Positions 40,248 through 40,393 of a stretch of 40,393 nt of DNA are shown one piece after another. The stretch's first letter is position 1. Every line of letters begins with the position of its first letter. The notes below the pieces were generated by a model. The model was not told where the DNA came from, searched no databases, and worked only from the letters and a program-made list of their open reading frames with translations. Both the position numbers and the translations under genes were made by a program. The stretch lies in assembly GCF_002441885.1 (NCBI RefSeq), contig NZ_JXJT01000021.1, positions 1 through 40,393 of the forward strand. Direction: 5' to 3'. This DNA is from Pseudolactococcus chungangensis CAU 28 = DSM 22330 (GTDB lineage: Bacteria > Bacillota > Bacilli > Lactobacillales > Streptococcaceae).

Positions 40248-40393
40248 AGGTATTATTGATATATTAGTTTGAATAATAAGTAAATTATGTTAAAATAATA
40301 ATATAAAATAAGTCAAGATAATGATTAAGTGGTAAAAATATAATTGATTGAAAATAAAATGGTAAAAACTTGACAGAAAAGGAGGGGAATCGT
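40248..40393 (+). other. AT-rich leader of a gene beyond the right edge
   Basis: Very AT-rich with no ORF. The last bases contain a strong AGGAGGGG ribosome site (about 40380-40388), so a forward gene probably starts just outside the window. The promoter is not resolved. Confidence 0.5.

Overview
The window looks like chromosome of a low-GC Gram-positive coccus of the Streptococcaceae, most likely Lactococcus or a close relative. Supporting signs are a phosphate operon with two PstS, two permeases, two PstB and PhoU; two exact matches to the lactococcal/streptococcal PurR box; the order amino-acid ABC transporter - small two-helix membrane protein - trxB; the run secG-rnr-smpB; and strong AGGAGG-type ribosome sites. 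No rRNA, tRNA, CRISPR array, phage gene or transposase was seen. Species assignment is inference.

Layout. 1-2388: end of an unrecognised gene, two tandem paralogous lipoproteins and the decayed start of a third copy. 2389-6360: polar amino-acid ABC transporter, small membrane protein, thioredoxin reductase. 6434-9798: secG, rnr, smpB. 9799-12620: an AT-rich leader with an attenuator-like hairpin, then a UDP-glucose dehydrogenase and a hyaluronan-synthase-like glycosyltransferase. 12661-16801: ferric-siderophore-type ABC uptake operon ending in an FAD reductase-like protein. 16810-23838: pst-phoU phosphate operon with Pho-box-like promoters before both pstS genes. 23839-27367: ion permease, MarR-controlled nitroreductase/DUF1304 pair, DnaQ-like exonuclease. 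27375-31305: TetR regulator divergent from a YhgE/Pip membrane protein, then a HAD phosphatase. 31306-36276: PurR-box purine permease, ispG, PurR-box purF. 36351-40247: aromatic-acid-exporter-like protein, EamA transporter, queA (reverse) and nagB behind a strong promoter and NagR-type operator.

The most unusual signal is non-coding. Four long imperfect hairpins of 113-170 bp (17946, 19163, 21172, 31588) share a left shoulder and, in three of the four, a similar tip. All lie in the same orientation in transcribed gaps: three inside the pst operon and one in the leader of the purine permease. A second, shorter repeat occurs in the gap before the siderophore-binding gene and in the gap before the first pstB; in the pst gap it is split by one of the long hairpins, as if that hairpin had been inserted. 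Together they suggest a small mobile or RNA-level element family placed in nutrient-uptake operons.

Other points: near-perfect palindromes just downstream of the trxB and ispG promoters, a HasB/HasA-like polysaccharide pair, a PurF with one canonical iron-sulfur cysteine replaced, and an FAD reductase homologue with a degenerate NAD(P)H glycine motif.
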